A stretch of 15,235 nt of DNA from Deltaproteobacteria bacterium (GTDB lineage: Bacteria > Desulfobacterota > Deferrisomatia > Deferrisomatales > Deferrisomataceae): NCBI GenBank assembly GCA_013152215.1, contig JAADGT010000003.1, positions 1-15,235 on the forward strand, in the 5' to 3' direction. The notes below the pieces were generated by a model. The model was not told the DNA's origin. It saw nothing but the letters and a program-made list of their open reading frames with translations, and searched no databases. This document shows, in pieces, positions 1 to 8,336 of this stretch. Made by a program: the position numbers and the translations under genes. Within the stretch, counting starts at the first letter, position 1, and each line of letters starts with the position of its first letter.

Positions 1-3000
1 CCGCGGCCACCCCGGCGGTGGCCAGCACCCCGGCCGGGCCGGCCGCGGTCAGCATGGCGCCCACGGCCGCCGCCCCCACGGACACGACCACCTTGGCCGT
101 GGAGGCCTTGAGGGCCGCGTCGGCGTCCACCCGGGTGGTCAGCCGGATGTCGTCGTCCCGAACCACCTGGGGATAGCGGCTCAGCACCAGCGGCGCCTTG
201 ATGGTGGCCTCGACCAGGGGCTGGCCGCTCGGGTCCGCCGGGTCGGTGGTGAACTCGAAGGCCGCGTTCGGCCCCCCGAGGTGGAACGCGGTGCGGATCA
301 CGTCCCGGCCGTCCAGGTCCTTGGAGAAGGTGACCACCCTTCCGTCGGCGGCCGAGGCGGCCTGCACGGCCTCGGGGCCGATGGAGTCGGCGAGGTCCGA
401 GACCTGGCCGGTGCGAAGGTAGCCGCAGTCGAGCCCCGGAGCGTCCGCCCCGGGGGTGCGGGCCACCACCTGGTAACGGGTGTCGGCGAACCGGCCCCCG
501 GAGGCGCCGCCCTGCTGGTACAGGAGGCCGCTGCCGGTCATCGTGTCGGGCGGCACCGGGAAGAACGACAGCAGGTCGAGCCCGTTGGGCGATTTCCTCC
601 CGAAGGTCCAGGGGTCGAAGCACACCCCGCCCAGGGTCAGGCCGAACGGGGTGAGACGGGTGAGGCCGGTGAGGATGGTCTCGGTGACGGGCATGGGGGA
701 GAACGGCTCGGGCTCCCCGATGAAATCGGCCCACCTCTCGTCGTTCGGGGTGCCCGGAAAGAACGGCATGTCCAGCACCCCGAGCCCCTTGTCCGGGTCG
801 TGGTCCACCCCGATCCACACCTCCCGGTCGGCGCCCGGGTCGGGGGGGGCGGGCTCGCCGGTCGTAGCGTCCGGCTCGAAGGCCAAGGCGGCGTAGGCCT
901 GGTCCCGGGTCAGCCCGTCTTCCCTGACCGCGAGGCCGGCCGCCCGCAGGTCCCCGTGCCGCGACACGAAGTTGAACACCGTAAGCTCGTGGTCCAGAAG
1001 GGTCCGGTCGAGCCCCTGTTGGGTCACCTCGAGCGTGAGCTGGGTGTCCCCCTTCGAGGCGCTCACCCGGTCGGGCAGCCCGTCGGGCAGATCCTTGGCC
1101 TCACCGTCCAGGTTGGAGGTGCGGTCCGTGGGGTCGCCGTAGAGGTCGAACCGGGCCGACTGGCCCCCGAGGAGCCACCGCTCCTGGGAGGACCGCAGCT
1201 CGTACGAGGGGGTGTAGAGGCCTGGGGTCCAGGTCCGCTTCCGGGCGAACCCTGCGACCGGCTGGGGCTGACTTGCGGTGGAGACCCGGGCGGCCACCCG
1301 CACGGGGAGCGCCGTGCCCGTGACCTCGATCTCCACCGGCACCCGTGCCCGCTCGGCCATGCCCGGCCACTTGGCGTTCAAGGGGAGGACCGGCGGGATC
1401 GCTCCCTTGGGGGCCACCTCGGCGATGTCCAGCGGCCCGGCCTTGAAGTGGGCCTCGCCCTGGCTCCCGAAGAACAGATGGAGCTCGAAGCTCCCCTGGC
1501 CGGAGGTGAAGTACTCGGCCGGCACCGTCAGGGTCACGTCCAGGGTGCTTGCGTCCACCGGGGTCACGGCGTCCACGGCGGGCTCGATCGCCGTCTGTTG
1601 GGCCCGGCGCAGCTCCACCCGGGCGAGCGTCGGCGTTCCCCCGGCCAGCAGGCTCTGGAAGCTCTTGCCGCCCTTCAACCTCCACGTGGCCTGGAACGCC
1701 CCGGAGTGGCCCGCGGGCGCGATCTGCACCGCCGGGGTGGCCACCAGGGACGACCCGGCGAACAGAACGGTGATCGTTCCGACGGCCTGCGCAGGCAGCT
1801 CCGTGTACGAAAGCTGCCCCGCGATGCGGTCGCCGGGTTCCGCCGCCACGGCGATCTGGGGCTGAAGGTCTGCACACGAGCCCGCGGGGATCTCGGTGGA
1901 GGTGGCCGTGGTGTTCGTGCCGCCGCTCGTCACGCTGAACGTGAGGGGATCGGACGCCTGGGTGCCGTCCCCCCGGTACAAGGTGAATTGGCTCGGGGCG
2001 AACTCGACCCGGATTCCGCTGGAGGAGGACGAGGCGCACACCCGAACGGGCCCGAGCGCCCCCTCGGAGAAGTCCTGGACGGTGTTCGTGGCCTGGGCGG
2101 TGACGGTGCCTGTGACGGTCTCGGTGCTCTGGACGGCATAGCCCGTTTCGTCCGGAAATTCCAGGTACCGGATCCGGAACTCATAGGTACCGGTCTGGGT
2201 TTCTGCGAACGCGGCCACAAACCCGTCGGTTCCCTGGGAGGTGAGGCCCGAGCCGCCGCCGATCCCGGTGACACCGCCGGGGATCGCCCCGAAGAGCAGG
2301 GGCGCCGGGCTCCAGTCCGCCCCGCTGCCCTGGACGCGGTACTCCACCAGGGGCGTGAGACCCACGATGGAGGGAAAATACTCCACGGTCACGAAGAACG
2401 GGGAGCCGGTTGGACCGATGTTCGTGGGTCCCACGTAGACCGAGGCAGGCTCCGGCAGCCGGCCCTGCACGGTGAAGGGCACCGGGGTGGCGATGGGCTG
2501 GCCGCTGTACAGGAGCACGGTGCCGGGCAGGTCGATCCGGACCGTGATGTCGCCCGTGGCCCGGGGCACGAAGTCGGCCAGCACGTGGGCCTGGTCCGAG
2601 ATGTCCACGATGCCCCCGATCTGGGGTGAGGGCCAAAGGCCGGTACCGGTCACGGTGCTCGCGGTCACCTCCACCTCGGCCACCCGGTCGGCGCCGTCCT
2701 CGTACATCACGGGCGGATCCGCCACGGTGATGCCCGAGCCGGAGCCGTTCCACCACAGGGCCTCCAGGCCCGCCGGAATGAAGTCCCCCTGGTCCCCGGC
2801 CACCGTGAACGTGCCCGGCGCGTCCTCCAGGAGCGCCGCGAGCTCTGCGGCCGTGATCTCGGGATGCCCCGACGCCGACAGCCGAAGGCCGATCAGCACG
2901 GTCTCGTTGAACCCGTTGGTGCCCTCGGGGGTCACGCGTACCGGCCCCGTGGCGGTGGTCTCGAACTCGTTCGTGCTCGAGAGGATCACCACGGGTTTCA

Positions 3001-5752
3001 CCTCGAGACCCAGGAACTCGGCCGTGAAAGTGGCGCTCTTCCCGGTCTGGTTCTCGGTGACCCGGAACTCGGCCACCCCCACCTTCCGTCCGAACACGAC
3101 CCGCCCCGAGGCGGCGTCCAGGTAGGCCACGTAGGTGGTGGGGTCGGGCAGGGGGTCCACGGGATTGTCCCGGGGCTGGACCCAGCCGTTCGAGTCGAGG
3201 GCCTCGTAGTGGACCGCGTCGGTGGGCGCCAGGTCGTAGGCGCCCCCGGCTTGGGGGCCCCGCTGTGGCTCGAGGAGCACCTGCACCGGCTTGCGGTACC
3301 CCTCGACCGCGCCCAAGATCGCGGTCGGGGTGACCTCGAGCACGTAGTCCGTGTCGGAGACCACGATCACGCCCGCTTGGGGGGAGCCCGGCGTCCCGGT
3401 GTCGGTGAAGGTCACGGTGGTCCGGCCGAGCCGGTCCCCCACCGTGACGGTGGGCGGGCCTGCGGCCGCCGTGGCCACCGCCGGGTTGTCCGTTCCGGCC
3501 TGGATGTCCGGGTCGTTGGTGAGGTCCACCGAGGTGCCGTCCGAGAGCTCCGCGGCGAGGGTGATGGGATGCTGGGAGTTCGCCTGGGTGGATCGCACGA
3601 TGGCCGGATCGGCCACGAGCTCCATCAGCGGGAACGACACCTCGTCGGAGGCCGTGGGGTCCACCACGCTCTGGGCCCGGATCGTGATGGTGAGGGGTTT
3701 CGTGGGCATGAGCGGCGGCGCCTTGTACTCCCCGGTGTCGGTGATGGTCCCGGTGGCCGGGTCGCCGCCCTCCACCCCGTTCACGAACCACTTCACGTTC
3801 GGGTTCACGGCCCCGGTGACGGTTGCGGCGAACGTCACCGTGGCTCCCAGCCCCACCCGCGAGGGTTGCGGATCGATCGCCACCGTGATGTCGGCCGGCT
3901 CGGTCACGAGCGTCACCGCGGCCGTCGCGCTCACCGTGGGGTCCCCGGCCAGGCGGGCCTCGATCGTGATCTGGTTGCCGGCGGTGGGCATGAGAACGGG
4001 GGCGTGATAAGTGTACGTGCCGGGCGTGTCCGCGCTCTCCTCGATCGTGCCCACCTGGGTGTCCCCGCCCTCGACCCCGTCCACCAGGAGCACCACGGGC
4101 TGGCCGGTCGGCTCGGTGCTCACGGTGAAGGTCTCCCTGCCGTCCAGGGGCACGGTGGCCTCGGTGGGGGTCAAAGAGATCGACGACGACGACGGAGCCC
4201 ACACCAGGAACGTGGCTTCCGCGAACCGCGAAGGGTCTGAGGCGAGCTCCACGCGCACGACCACCGGGCCCGGGGGAGGCTCTGCCGGGGCGGTGTAGGT
4301 GCCGTCCGTGCCCACGGTGCCGTAGGTCGAGTCGCCTCCTTCCATCCCGTTCACGAACCAACGGACGTTCGAGACCGGGGAGCCGCCGGAGTCGACGGGC
4401 CGAAGCGACAAGGTCTGACCGGGCCGCACCGTGCCGGAGACCCCGATCAGGGCGAGCCCGTCCGAAGACGGCGGCCAGGTCCGGAAGCTCCACTCGTACG
4501 TCGTGCCGTCGGCCGTGACCGACGCGGTGTAGGTCTGGCCGGGCTCCAGCGGGTCGCGCGGAACGATCACCACCGCATCCCGGGTGTTGAGGACCGTTCG
4601 CGCCCGGTCCTGCACCGCAGGATCGGGGTTGGTGTACGTGGACTCGTCGAACCAGCACACCTCCAGGGCGTTTCCGTCCCCGTCCTCCAGCGAGGCCCCT
4701 GTCACCTGGGGGGCGTTCGTCCCGGTGGGGTCGGAGCCCAGCTGGACCACCAGGGGAAGCCCGGTGGGCGGGGTGAACCCGTTGCACCCCTCATGGGCCA
4801 GGGGGTCGGGGCTTTCGAGCCCGGGGTACTCCAGGAGATGGATCACCGCGTCGGGCCCCGGGAAGAACAGGGGGAAGCCCACCCCTTCCGGGGCCTGGTC
4901 GGCGAGGCCCGAGAGCACGTTCAGGACCGCGGCCGACTGCCATCCCGTGCCGTCCGTTTCGTTCCAGATGCCGTACCCCACCCGCTCGAGGCGGGGATCC
5001 AGGATGCCCAGGGCGTGGAACGGGCCGGTCATCCAGGCGTCGAAGGCCCGGGCGCTGTCCATGGCCGCGTCCTCCGACTTGACCACGTTGCCCTTCTGGG
5101 CCGCGGTCTGCCCTTCGGCCGAGTACCCTGGCTTGGTGGGATCCTCGTCGTGGACGTTGCCGTCCGGATCGATGTCGGGGTGGGACGTATCGTTCGCCAC
5201 CAGGTACTTGGCATGGGCCAGGGCCCCGGCGCTCAGGTCCGGGTCCTCGGTGACGGAGGGCAAGAACGCACCGGCACGGGCGGCCCGGCGGGCGGCAGGG
5301 GCCCGGGTGCCGGACCGAAAGAGGTTCAGGTAGGCGAGCCACTGCTCCCCCACCCTCACCGTGATCTGAGCCTCGTCGAACACGGACGGATCGGCCTTGG
5401 CGGTGGCCCGTACGTGGTAGGTGCCGGGCACGAGCGGAGCGGTGTACCGGCCCGAGGCGTCCACCGTGCCCCCCCCGGGCTCCACCACCGACCAGTCGGC
5501 GTCGGCCGAGGCGGCGAACGACACCGAGGCCCCGATGTCCACGGTCTGTTGGGCCGGCGTGACGGCCAGCTGGAGGGTGTCGCCCTCCCCGGTGCCGCCG
5601 CCTCCCCCCGCGCCGGTGCCGTCGCCCCCTCCGCTCCCTCCCCCGCCGCCGCAAGCCCCCAAGGCGAGCGCGAGCACGAGGGCGAGCCAGGTGGGAAAGA
5701 ACGGGAATCGCAGACCTCCCCCCGCCGAGGAGGATCGAAGACCGCTACGCAT
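1..5752 (-). CDS. Giant CAP-domain and Ig-like repeat lipoprotein, 3' end beyond the window
   Basis: One frame stays open from an ATG at 5752 to base 1, at least 1917 codons, with no stop in the window. AAAGGAG lies 7 bases before the ATG. Residues 1-33 form a lipoprotein signal peptide with lipobox LGAC (Cys34), followed by a Gly/Ser/Thr-rich linker. Residues about 59-134 are a short Ig-like domain. A CAP/SCP (PR-1-like) domain starts at W138 (WLAYLNLFR) and contains H180, a YSAEG segment (E213), the FHALGILDPRLERVGYG motif (H246) and a GTTYEWSFRT tail. Several Ig-like beta-sandwich segments follow. The last 35 residues are Ala/Val/Gly-rich and hydrophobic. A role as a lipid-anchored surface protein is inferred; the biochemical role of bacterial CAP domains is mostly unknown. 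It is probably cotranscribed with the lipoprotein gene 33 bases upstream. The CAP and lipoprotein calls are firm; the true length is unknown. Confidence 0.9.
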   Translation of the reverse strand, partial: MRSGLRSSSAGGGLRFPFFPTWLALVLALALGACGGGGGSGGGDGTGAGGGGGTGEGDTLQLAVTPAQQTVDIGASVSFAASADADWSVVEPGGGTVDASGRYTAPLVPGTYHVRATAKADPSVFDEAQITVRVGEQWLAYLNLFRSGTRAPAARRAARAGAFLPSVTEDPDLSAGALAHAKYLVANDTSHPDIDPDGNVHDEDPTKPGYSAEGQTAAQKGNVVKSEDAAMDSARAFDAWMTGPFHALGILDPRLERVGYGIWNETDGTGWQSAAVLNVLSGLADQAPEGVGFPLFFPGPDAVIHLLEYPGLESPDPLAHEGCNGFTPPTGLPLVVQLGSDPTGTNAPQVTGASLEDGDGNALEVCWFDESTYTNPDPAVQDRARTVLNTRDAVVIVPRDPLEPGQTYTASVTADGTTYEWSFRTWPPSSDGLALIGVSGTVRPGQTLSLRPVDSGGSPVSNVRWFVNGMEGGDSTYGTVGTDGTYTAPAEPPPGPVVVRVELASDPSRFAEATFLVWAPSSSSISLTPTEATVPLDGRETFTVSTEPTGQPVVLLVDGVEGGDTQVGTIEESADTPGTYTYHAPVLMPTAGNQITIEARLAGDPTVSATAAVTLVTEPADITVAIDPQPSRVGLGATVTFAATVTGAVNPNVKWFVNGVEGGDPATGTITDTGEYKAPPLMPTKPLTITIRAQSVVDPTASDEVSFPLMELVADPAIVRSTQANSQHPITLAAELSDGTSVDLTNDPDIQAGTDNPAVATAAAGPPTVTVGDRLGRTTVTFTDTGTPGSPQAGVIVVSDTDYVLEVTPTAILGAVEGYRKPVQVLLEPQRGPQAGGAYDLAPTDAVHYEALDSNGWVQPRDNPVDPLPDPTTYVAYLDAASGRVVFGRKVGVAEFRVTENQTGKSATFTAEFLGLEVKPVVILSSTNEFETTATGPVRVTPEGTNGFNETVLIGLRLSASGHPEITAAELAALLEDAPGTFTVAGDQGDFIPAGLEALWWNGSGSGITVADPPVMYEDGADRVAEVEVTASTVTGTGLWPSPQIGGIVDISDQAHVLADFVPRATGDITVRIDLPGTVLLYSGQPIATPVPFTVQGRLPEPASVYVGPTNIGPTGSPFFVTVEYFPSIVGLTPLVEYRVQGSGADWSPAPLLFGAIPGGVTGIGGGSGLTSQGTDGFVAAFAETQTGTYEFRIRYLEFPDETGYAVQSTETVTGTVTAQATNTVQDFSEGALGPVRVCASSSSSGIRVEFAPSQFTLYRGDGTQASDPLTFSVTSGGTNTTATSTEIPAGSCADLQPQIAVAAEPGDRIAGQLSYTELPAQAVGTITVLFAGSSLVATPAVQIAPAGHSGAFQATWRLKGGKSFQSLLAGGTPTLARVELRRAQQTAIEPAVDAVTPVDASTLDVTLTVPAEYFTSGQGSFELHLFFGSQGEAHFKAGPLDIAEVAPKGAIPPVLPLNAKWPGMAERARVPVEIEVTGTALPVRVAARVSTASQPQPVAGFARKRTWTPGLYTPSYELRSSQERWLLGGQSARFDLYGDPTDRTSNLDGEAKDLPDGLPDRVSASKGDTQLTLEVTQQGLDRTLLDHELTVFNFVSRHGDLRAAGLAVREDGLTRDQAYAALAFEPDATTGEPAPPDPGADREVWIGVDHDPDKGLGVLDMPFFPGTPNDERWADFIGEPEPFSPMPVTETILTGLTRLTPFGLTLGGVCFDPWTFGRKSPNGLDLLSFFPVPPDTMTGSGLLYQQGGASGGRFADTRYQVVARTPGADAPGLDCGYLRTGQVSDLADSIGPEAVQAASAADGRVVTFSKDLDGRDVIRTAFHLGGPNAAFEFTTDPADPSGQPLVEATIKAPLVLSRYPQVVRDDDIRLTTRVDADAALKASTAKVVVSVGAAAVGAMLTAAGPAGVLATAGVAA
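3625..4460 (-). repeat. Three tandem Ig-like repeats coded within the giant lipoprotein
   Basis: Three successive segments share the pattern V(N/D)GxEGGD, then GT(V/I), then GxYxAP or GTYTYHAP, and end in a DPxxxA strand. The GGD triplets are coded at 4331-4339, 4061-4069 and 3761-3769, so the period is 90 and then 100 residues. The first and third copies read WFVNG and the middle one LLVDG. The pattern is that of common bacterial Ig-like surface repeats. The copies have diverged at the protein level and are not long identical DNA repeats. A Ser run (PSSSSI, coded near 4181-4195) separates copies one and two. Confidence 0.65.
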
Positions 5753-5785
5753 GGGTGTGCTCCTTTGCCCCGCCCGTGGGGTGGA

Positions 5786-7018
5786 TCATTCGAACCTGGC
5801 GCAAGGCCCCTCGAGAAGGGTCGCTTTCGTCCGCCAATCGAGGTCCATCTCTCCGGTTTCCAGCACCCGGAACCGGTCCGTCGGAATGTTGGGGAGCGGC
5901 ACGAAGTCCTCGTCGGGCAGGACTCCCTCGTAGGGGTTCCCTTGGACGCTCCGGGGATCGATGGCGTAGAGCCCGATCCCGTCCCCGCCGCCCGTGTCCA
6001 CGAGGAACATGCCGTACTCCTGCAGTGCCCGGGCGATGGTCTTCTCGTAGGGGGTGAGCCCAAGGGCGTCGAGGTCCAGCTCCGGATCGAGCTGGAGCCG
6101 GGCGCCCTCGGGCATGGGCACGGCCCCTGGGCCTGCCAGATCCTGGATCTCGGGTTCCGTGCCGTCCCACACCCCGTCCGTGGCCGTGGCAGGGGAGACC
6201 GGTCCGCCCGATCGGGTGTAGGGGTAGTTGAACACGAGGGCGTGCTCGATCCGGCCGGCCTGCAGCTCGTCGGGCCAGATCAGGCCGCCCAGGAACGCGA
6301 ACCCAGAGCCCCGCGTGGACAGCCCTCCCGCGTAGATCCCGGTGCCGTCGAGGGAGATCGCTCCTGCCCAGCTCGCCACGGCCTGGCCGTTCGCCCACCG
6401 GAACTGCCAGAAGTCGTATTCGCACCGGTTCTCCAGATCGAGCACGATCAGGTTGTTGTCCTGGTCGGCGTCCTCGCCGCAGGTGGTGGCGTCGGGGGGA
6501 ACCGGGTTCTCGGCACCGTCCACGTCCTGGGCGGGTTCCGCCCCATCGGGGATCGGGACGTCGGTCATGCGCGAAACGCCGAGCTCCCACCACGGGCCGC
6601 ACGGGAGCTCCACGGTGCGTCTCGGCGTGGACTCGTCGGCCACGTACACCGGCGAGGAGTACTGCCGGACCTGGATCACCAGGTCGCCGCTGGCCTCGAG
6701 GAGCCGAACCATGGCGTCCGAGTCCGGGTCGATGGCCGGATCCTGGGGGATCGGTTGGTTCAGAGGGCTGTCGGAGGAATAGGGTCTCGTCGCGGAAAAC
6801 GTGGGGAGGACCGAAGGACCGGCCCCGTCTCCGCCACCGTCCGAGGGGTCGGACGAAACCCCACCGGATGGGGTTCCGTCGGCGACCCGCGCCTCATCAG
6901 CCGGGCCGGAGCCACCCCCACCGCCGCAGGACGCCCCCGCGATCAAGAGCATCCCAGTGAGGATGATCCGCCCCCAGACGCCCCAGGGGGATCGGTTACC
7001 TCGGATCAGCATGGGCAT
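5786..7018 (-). CDS. Secreted lipoprotein of an uncharacterised family
   Basis: This encodes a 410-residue protein. The ATG at 7018 is chosen because AGGAGG lies just upstream with about 6 bases of spacing; ATGs at 7036 and 7012 are alternatives. A basic start and a hydrophobic stretch lead to GASC (Cys31) and then GGGGGSG, typical of a lipoprotein, although Gly at -3 is not ideal. The core (about 80-360) resembles, from memory, a secreted family frequent in actinobacteria: an N-terminal SPLNQPI segment, NNLIVLDLENRCEYDFW (189-204), LIWPDELQAGRIEHALVF (246-263), PEGARLQL (303-310) and an ARALQEYGMFLVDTGG segment (329-344). No function is known and I see no clear catalytic motif. Six cysteines remain after Cys31 and lipobox processing would leave some free for disulfides. 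The stop lies 33 bases before the giant CAP lipoprotein, so the two are probably one operon. Confidence 0.85.
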   Translation of the reverse strand: MPMLIRGNRSPWGVWGRIILTGMLLIAGASCGGGGGSGPADEARVADGTPSGGVSSDPSDGGGDGAGPSVLPTFSATRPYSSDSPLNQPIPQDPAIDPDSDAMVRLLEASGDLVIQVRQYSSPVYVADESTPRRTVELPCGPWWELGVSRMTDVPIPDGAEPAQDVDGAENPVPPDATTCGEDADQDNNLIVLDLENRCEYDFWQFRWANGQAVASWAGAISLDGTGIYAGGLSTRGSGFAFLGGLIWPDELQAGRIEHALVFNYPYTRSGGPVSPATATDGVWDGTEPEIQDLAGPGAVPMPEGARLQLDPELDLDALGLTPYEKTIARALQEYGMFLVDTGGGDGIGLYAIDPRSVQGNPYEGVLPDEDFVPLPNIPTDRFRVLETGEMDLDWRTKATLLEGPCARFE

Positions 7019-7021
7019 GGT

Positions 7022-7050
7022 CGTCCTCCTCGTCATCCCCCCAAGGGGAT
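7022..7050 (-). promoter_or_regulatory. Strong ribosome binding site preceded by a small hairpin
   Basis: On the minus strand AGGAGG lies about 6 bases before the ATG at 7018. Immediately upstream, ATCCCC (7050-7045) can pair with GGGGAT (7040-7035) around a TTGG loop. The hairpin takes in the alternative ATG at 7036 and abuts the ribosome site, so it could tune initiation. A regulatory role is inference. Confidence 0.4.
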
Positions 7051-7102
7051 CTTTCGAACACGCTAAGGGGCCCTCGGGGCGCGTGCCTGTCGCTGCCGGC
7101 AG

Positions 7103-7134
7103 AAAAAAAACGGACGGGCACCCTGTGCCCGCCC
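7103..7134 (-). terminator. Rho-independent terminator in the leader of the lipoprotein operon
   Basis: Read on the minus strand, CGGGCAC (7131-7125) pairs with GTGCCCG (7121-7115) around a 3-base AGG loop. Two further G-C pairs are possible below one mismatch. TCCG and then an uninterrupted run of eight T (7110-7103) follow. This is a textbook intrinsic terminator. It sits 85 bases before the start of the 5786-7018 gene and no coding gene ends just upstream of it, so it terminates either a leader transcript (attenuator) or a small RNA. Confidence 0.75.
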
Positions 7135-7200
7135 AGTTGTTGTTTCTCGCATGTTTCACGAGCGCGCAAAACCTGCAAGGTTCGTACCCTGGCGCCAGCC
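7103..7200 (-). promoter_or_regulatory. Structured leader ending in a terminator; possible riboswitch, attenuator or sRNA
   Basis: Within the 302-base gene-free stretch 7019-7320, the minus strand carries a run of short inverted repeats: CTGGCGCCAG (7198-7189), a hairpin AACCT-TGC-AGGTT (7182-7170), CTCG and CGAG arms flanking GTGAAACATG, an A-rich AAACAACAAC linker, and then the terminator. A further perfect palindrome CTGCCGGCAG (7102-7093) and CACGC/GCGTG arms lie between the T run and the start codon. Structure followed by terminator and coding start is the usual layout of a cis-regulatory RNA. It matches no riboswitch consensus I can recall, and no convincing -10/-35 pair was found upstream. 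Confidence 0.35.
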
Positions 7201-7320
7201 CGCGGTCCGGTCGCACGACGACAAGGTGTGAGAAGCCTGATTCCTTTGGTGAGAAATATCTTTCCCAAAAGAAGGACTGAGGGGGTAAATTATCGACGGG
7301 GCCGACGGGATGGGGGTAGG

Positions 7321-8118
7321 ATGACGAAGGTCAACATGAGAAGAGACGCCACGCTTTGGATCCTGCTCGCCCTCTCCCTGTGGCCGGCGTTCGCCCGCGC
7401 CGGAGGAGCCGTGGCGCGCGTCGGCCGGGACGCGGAAGCCTACGTCACGGTTCCGGCCCGGTGGAGGGCGGCGGAGTGGAGCCGTCTCGCGTTGACGGCA
7501 GGCTCGGTGGGGGGTGTCATGTTTGTGGACCAGTGGGTCCGGCGGCGGGTTCTCGCGGAAAGAACCGAGGCGGCCCGCGACCTGGCTCGGCTCCTCAAAG
7601 GGTTCGGGGAGCCCCTCGGAGTCGGGGGAGGGCTTGCGGCCTCGGTGTACCTGGGCGGGTGGCTCACAGGGGATCCGGACACGCGGGAGACCGGGTTCCG
7701 GATGCTGGAGGCGGGGGTGTTCTCCTTGGCCGCCGCCTCGGTGCTCAAAGTGGTGGTGGGCCGGAGCCGGCCCGAACGGGGGGAGGGCGCCGCCACGTTT
7801 CGGCCGCTCCGGGGCGGGCTGGGCGGTGACCGCTCGTCCTTTCCTTCGGGCCACACGACCTTTGCGTTCGCCGTGGCCGCGGTCGCGGCGGAGCGGGTGC
7901 CGGGAGCCGGTTGGGTGGCGTACCCACTGGCCGCCCTGGTGGGATGGTCCCGGCTCCACGATGACGAGCACTGGGCCAGCGACGTGGCGGCCGGAGCCGT
8001 ATTGGGCGCGGCCACCGGCTGGTGGGTGGCCCACCGGGAGGAGGGGATGGCCCCGGCCGTCACCCCCTGGCTCGCCCCGAGAGGGGCCGGCCTCGCGTGG
8101 CATGGAACGTTTCGATAG
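7321..8118 (+). CDS. PAP2-superfamily phosphatase, periplasmic or membrane-associated
   Basis: This encodes 265 residues from the ATG at 7321. An in-frame ATG at 7336 with GAAGG 5 bases upstream is an equally plausible start; both keep the signal sequence ending FARA-GG. The full PAP2 (type 2 phosphatidic acid phosphatase) signature is present: KX6RP at 143-151 (KVVVGRSRP), PSGH at 175-178, and SRX5HX3D at 210-221 with catalytic histidines H178 and H217 and D221. Hydrophobic segments surround these motifs, so the active site probably faces the periplasm. Family members hydrolyse lipid phosphates or pyrophosphates such as undecaprenyl pyrophosphate or phosphatidic acid; the substrate here cannot be told. 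It is divergent from the lipoprotein operon across a 302-base gap and is followed by a histidine kinase after 218 bases. The family call is firm. Confidence 0.92.
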   Translation: MTKVNMRRDATLWILLALSLWPAFARAGGAVARVGRDAEAYVTVPARWRAAEWSRLALTAGSVGGVMFVDQWVRRRVLAERTEAARDLARLLKGFGEPLGVGGGLAASVYLGGWLTGDPDTRETGFRMLEAGVFSLAAASVLKVVVGRSRPERGEGAATFRPLRGGLGGDRSSFPSGHTTFAFAVAAVAAERVPGAGWVAYPLAALVGWSRLHDDEHWASDVAAGAVLGAATGWWVAHREEGMAPAVTPWLAPRGAGLAWHGTFR

Positions 8119-8184
8119 GCCTCGAGGCACGCCGCACCGGTACGCTCCTCCCCTGGTCCCGGACCGTGCGCCGGGCCTCGATCC

Positions 8185-8200
8185 TGGCACGAGGAGGGCG
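8185..8200 (+). promoter_or_regulatory. Weak candidate sigma-54 promoter before the PAS histidine kinase
   Basis: TGGCACG (8185-8191) matches the -24 element exactly, and the invariant GG-N10-GC spacing is kept (GG 8186-8187, GC 8198-8199). The -12 element reads GGGCG instead of TTGCA, which is poor, and chance matches are likely in such GC-rich DNA. The rest of the 8119-8336 gap shows nothing else clear beyond ribosome binding sites. Confidence 0.15.
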
Positions 8201-8336
8201 GCCCCGGACGTGCAAGACCTCCGCTGAGAGGCAGACTCCGCCAGGAGGAGGGAGAAAGAACGTGAAGTGCGAGAACTCCGGTTCACGAAGCTGCGCGGGG
8301 GCTGTCGAATCCCCAGAAGAAGGTCGGAGGGACGCA

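Noticed and set aside
281..2629. A 782-codon open frame on the plus strand
   Set aside because: It is antisense to the giant lipoprotein, has a low-complexity Gly/Arg/His/Pro composition typical of GC-rich shadow frames, and shows no motif. The minus frame has recognisable domains.
2181..4787. An 868-codon minus-strand frame, Arg/Gly/His/Pro-rich
   Set aside because: It is another frame of the same strand as the real lipoprotein gene, which reads through the entire region with sensible Ig-like protein sequence.
7103..7180. Possible cyclic-di-GMP (GEMM-I) riboswitch, prompted by GCACAGGG on the minus strand
   Set aside because: The match falls inside the terminator stem, and the required following GCAAACC, the GAAA tetraloop receptor and the second conserved half are missing.
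7156..8286. A 376-codon minus-strand frame opposite the PAP2 gene
   Set aside because: Shadow composition; the plus frame contains all PAP2 signature motifs.
8262..8336. Upstream GTG start for the soluble histidine kinase
   Set aside because: It has a good ribosome-site-like sequence, but codons 8265-8336 lack the GC third-position bias of the gene, and GTG 8337 has a better-spaced site. It remains possible.
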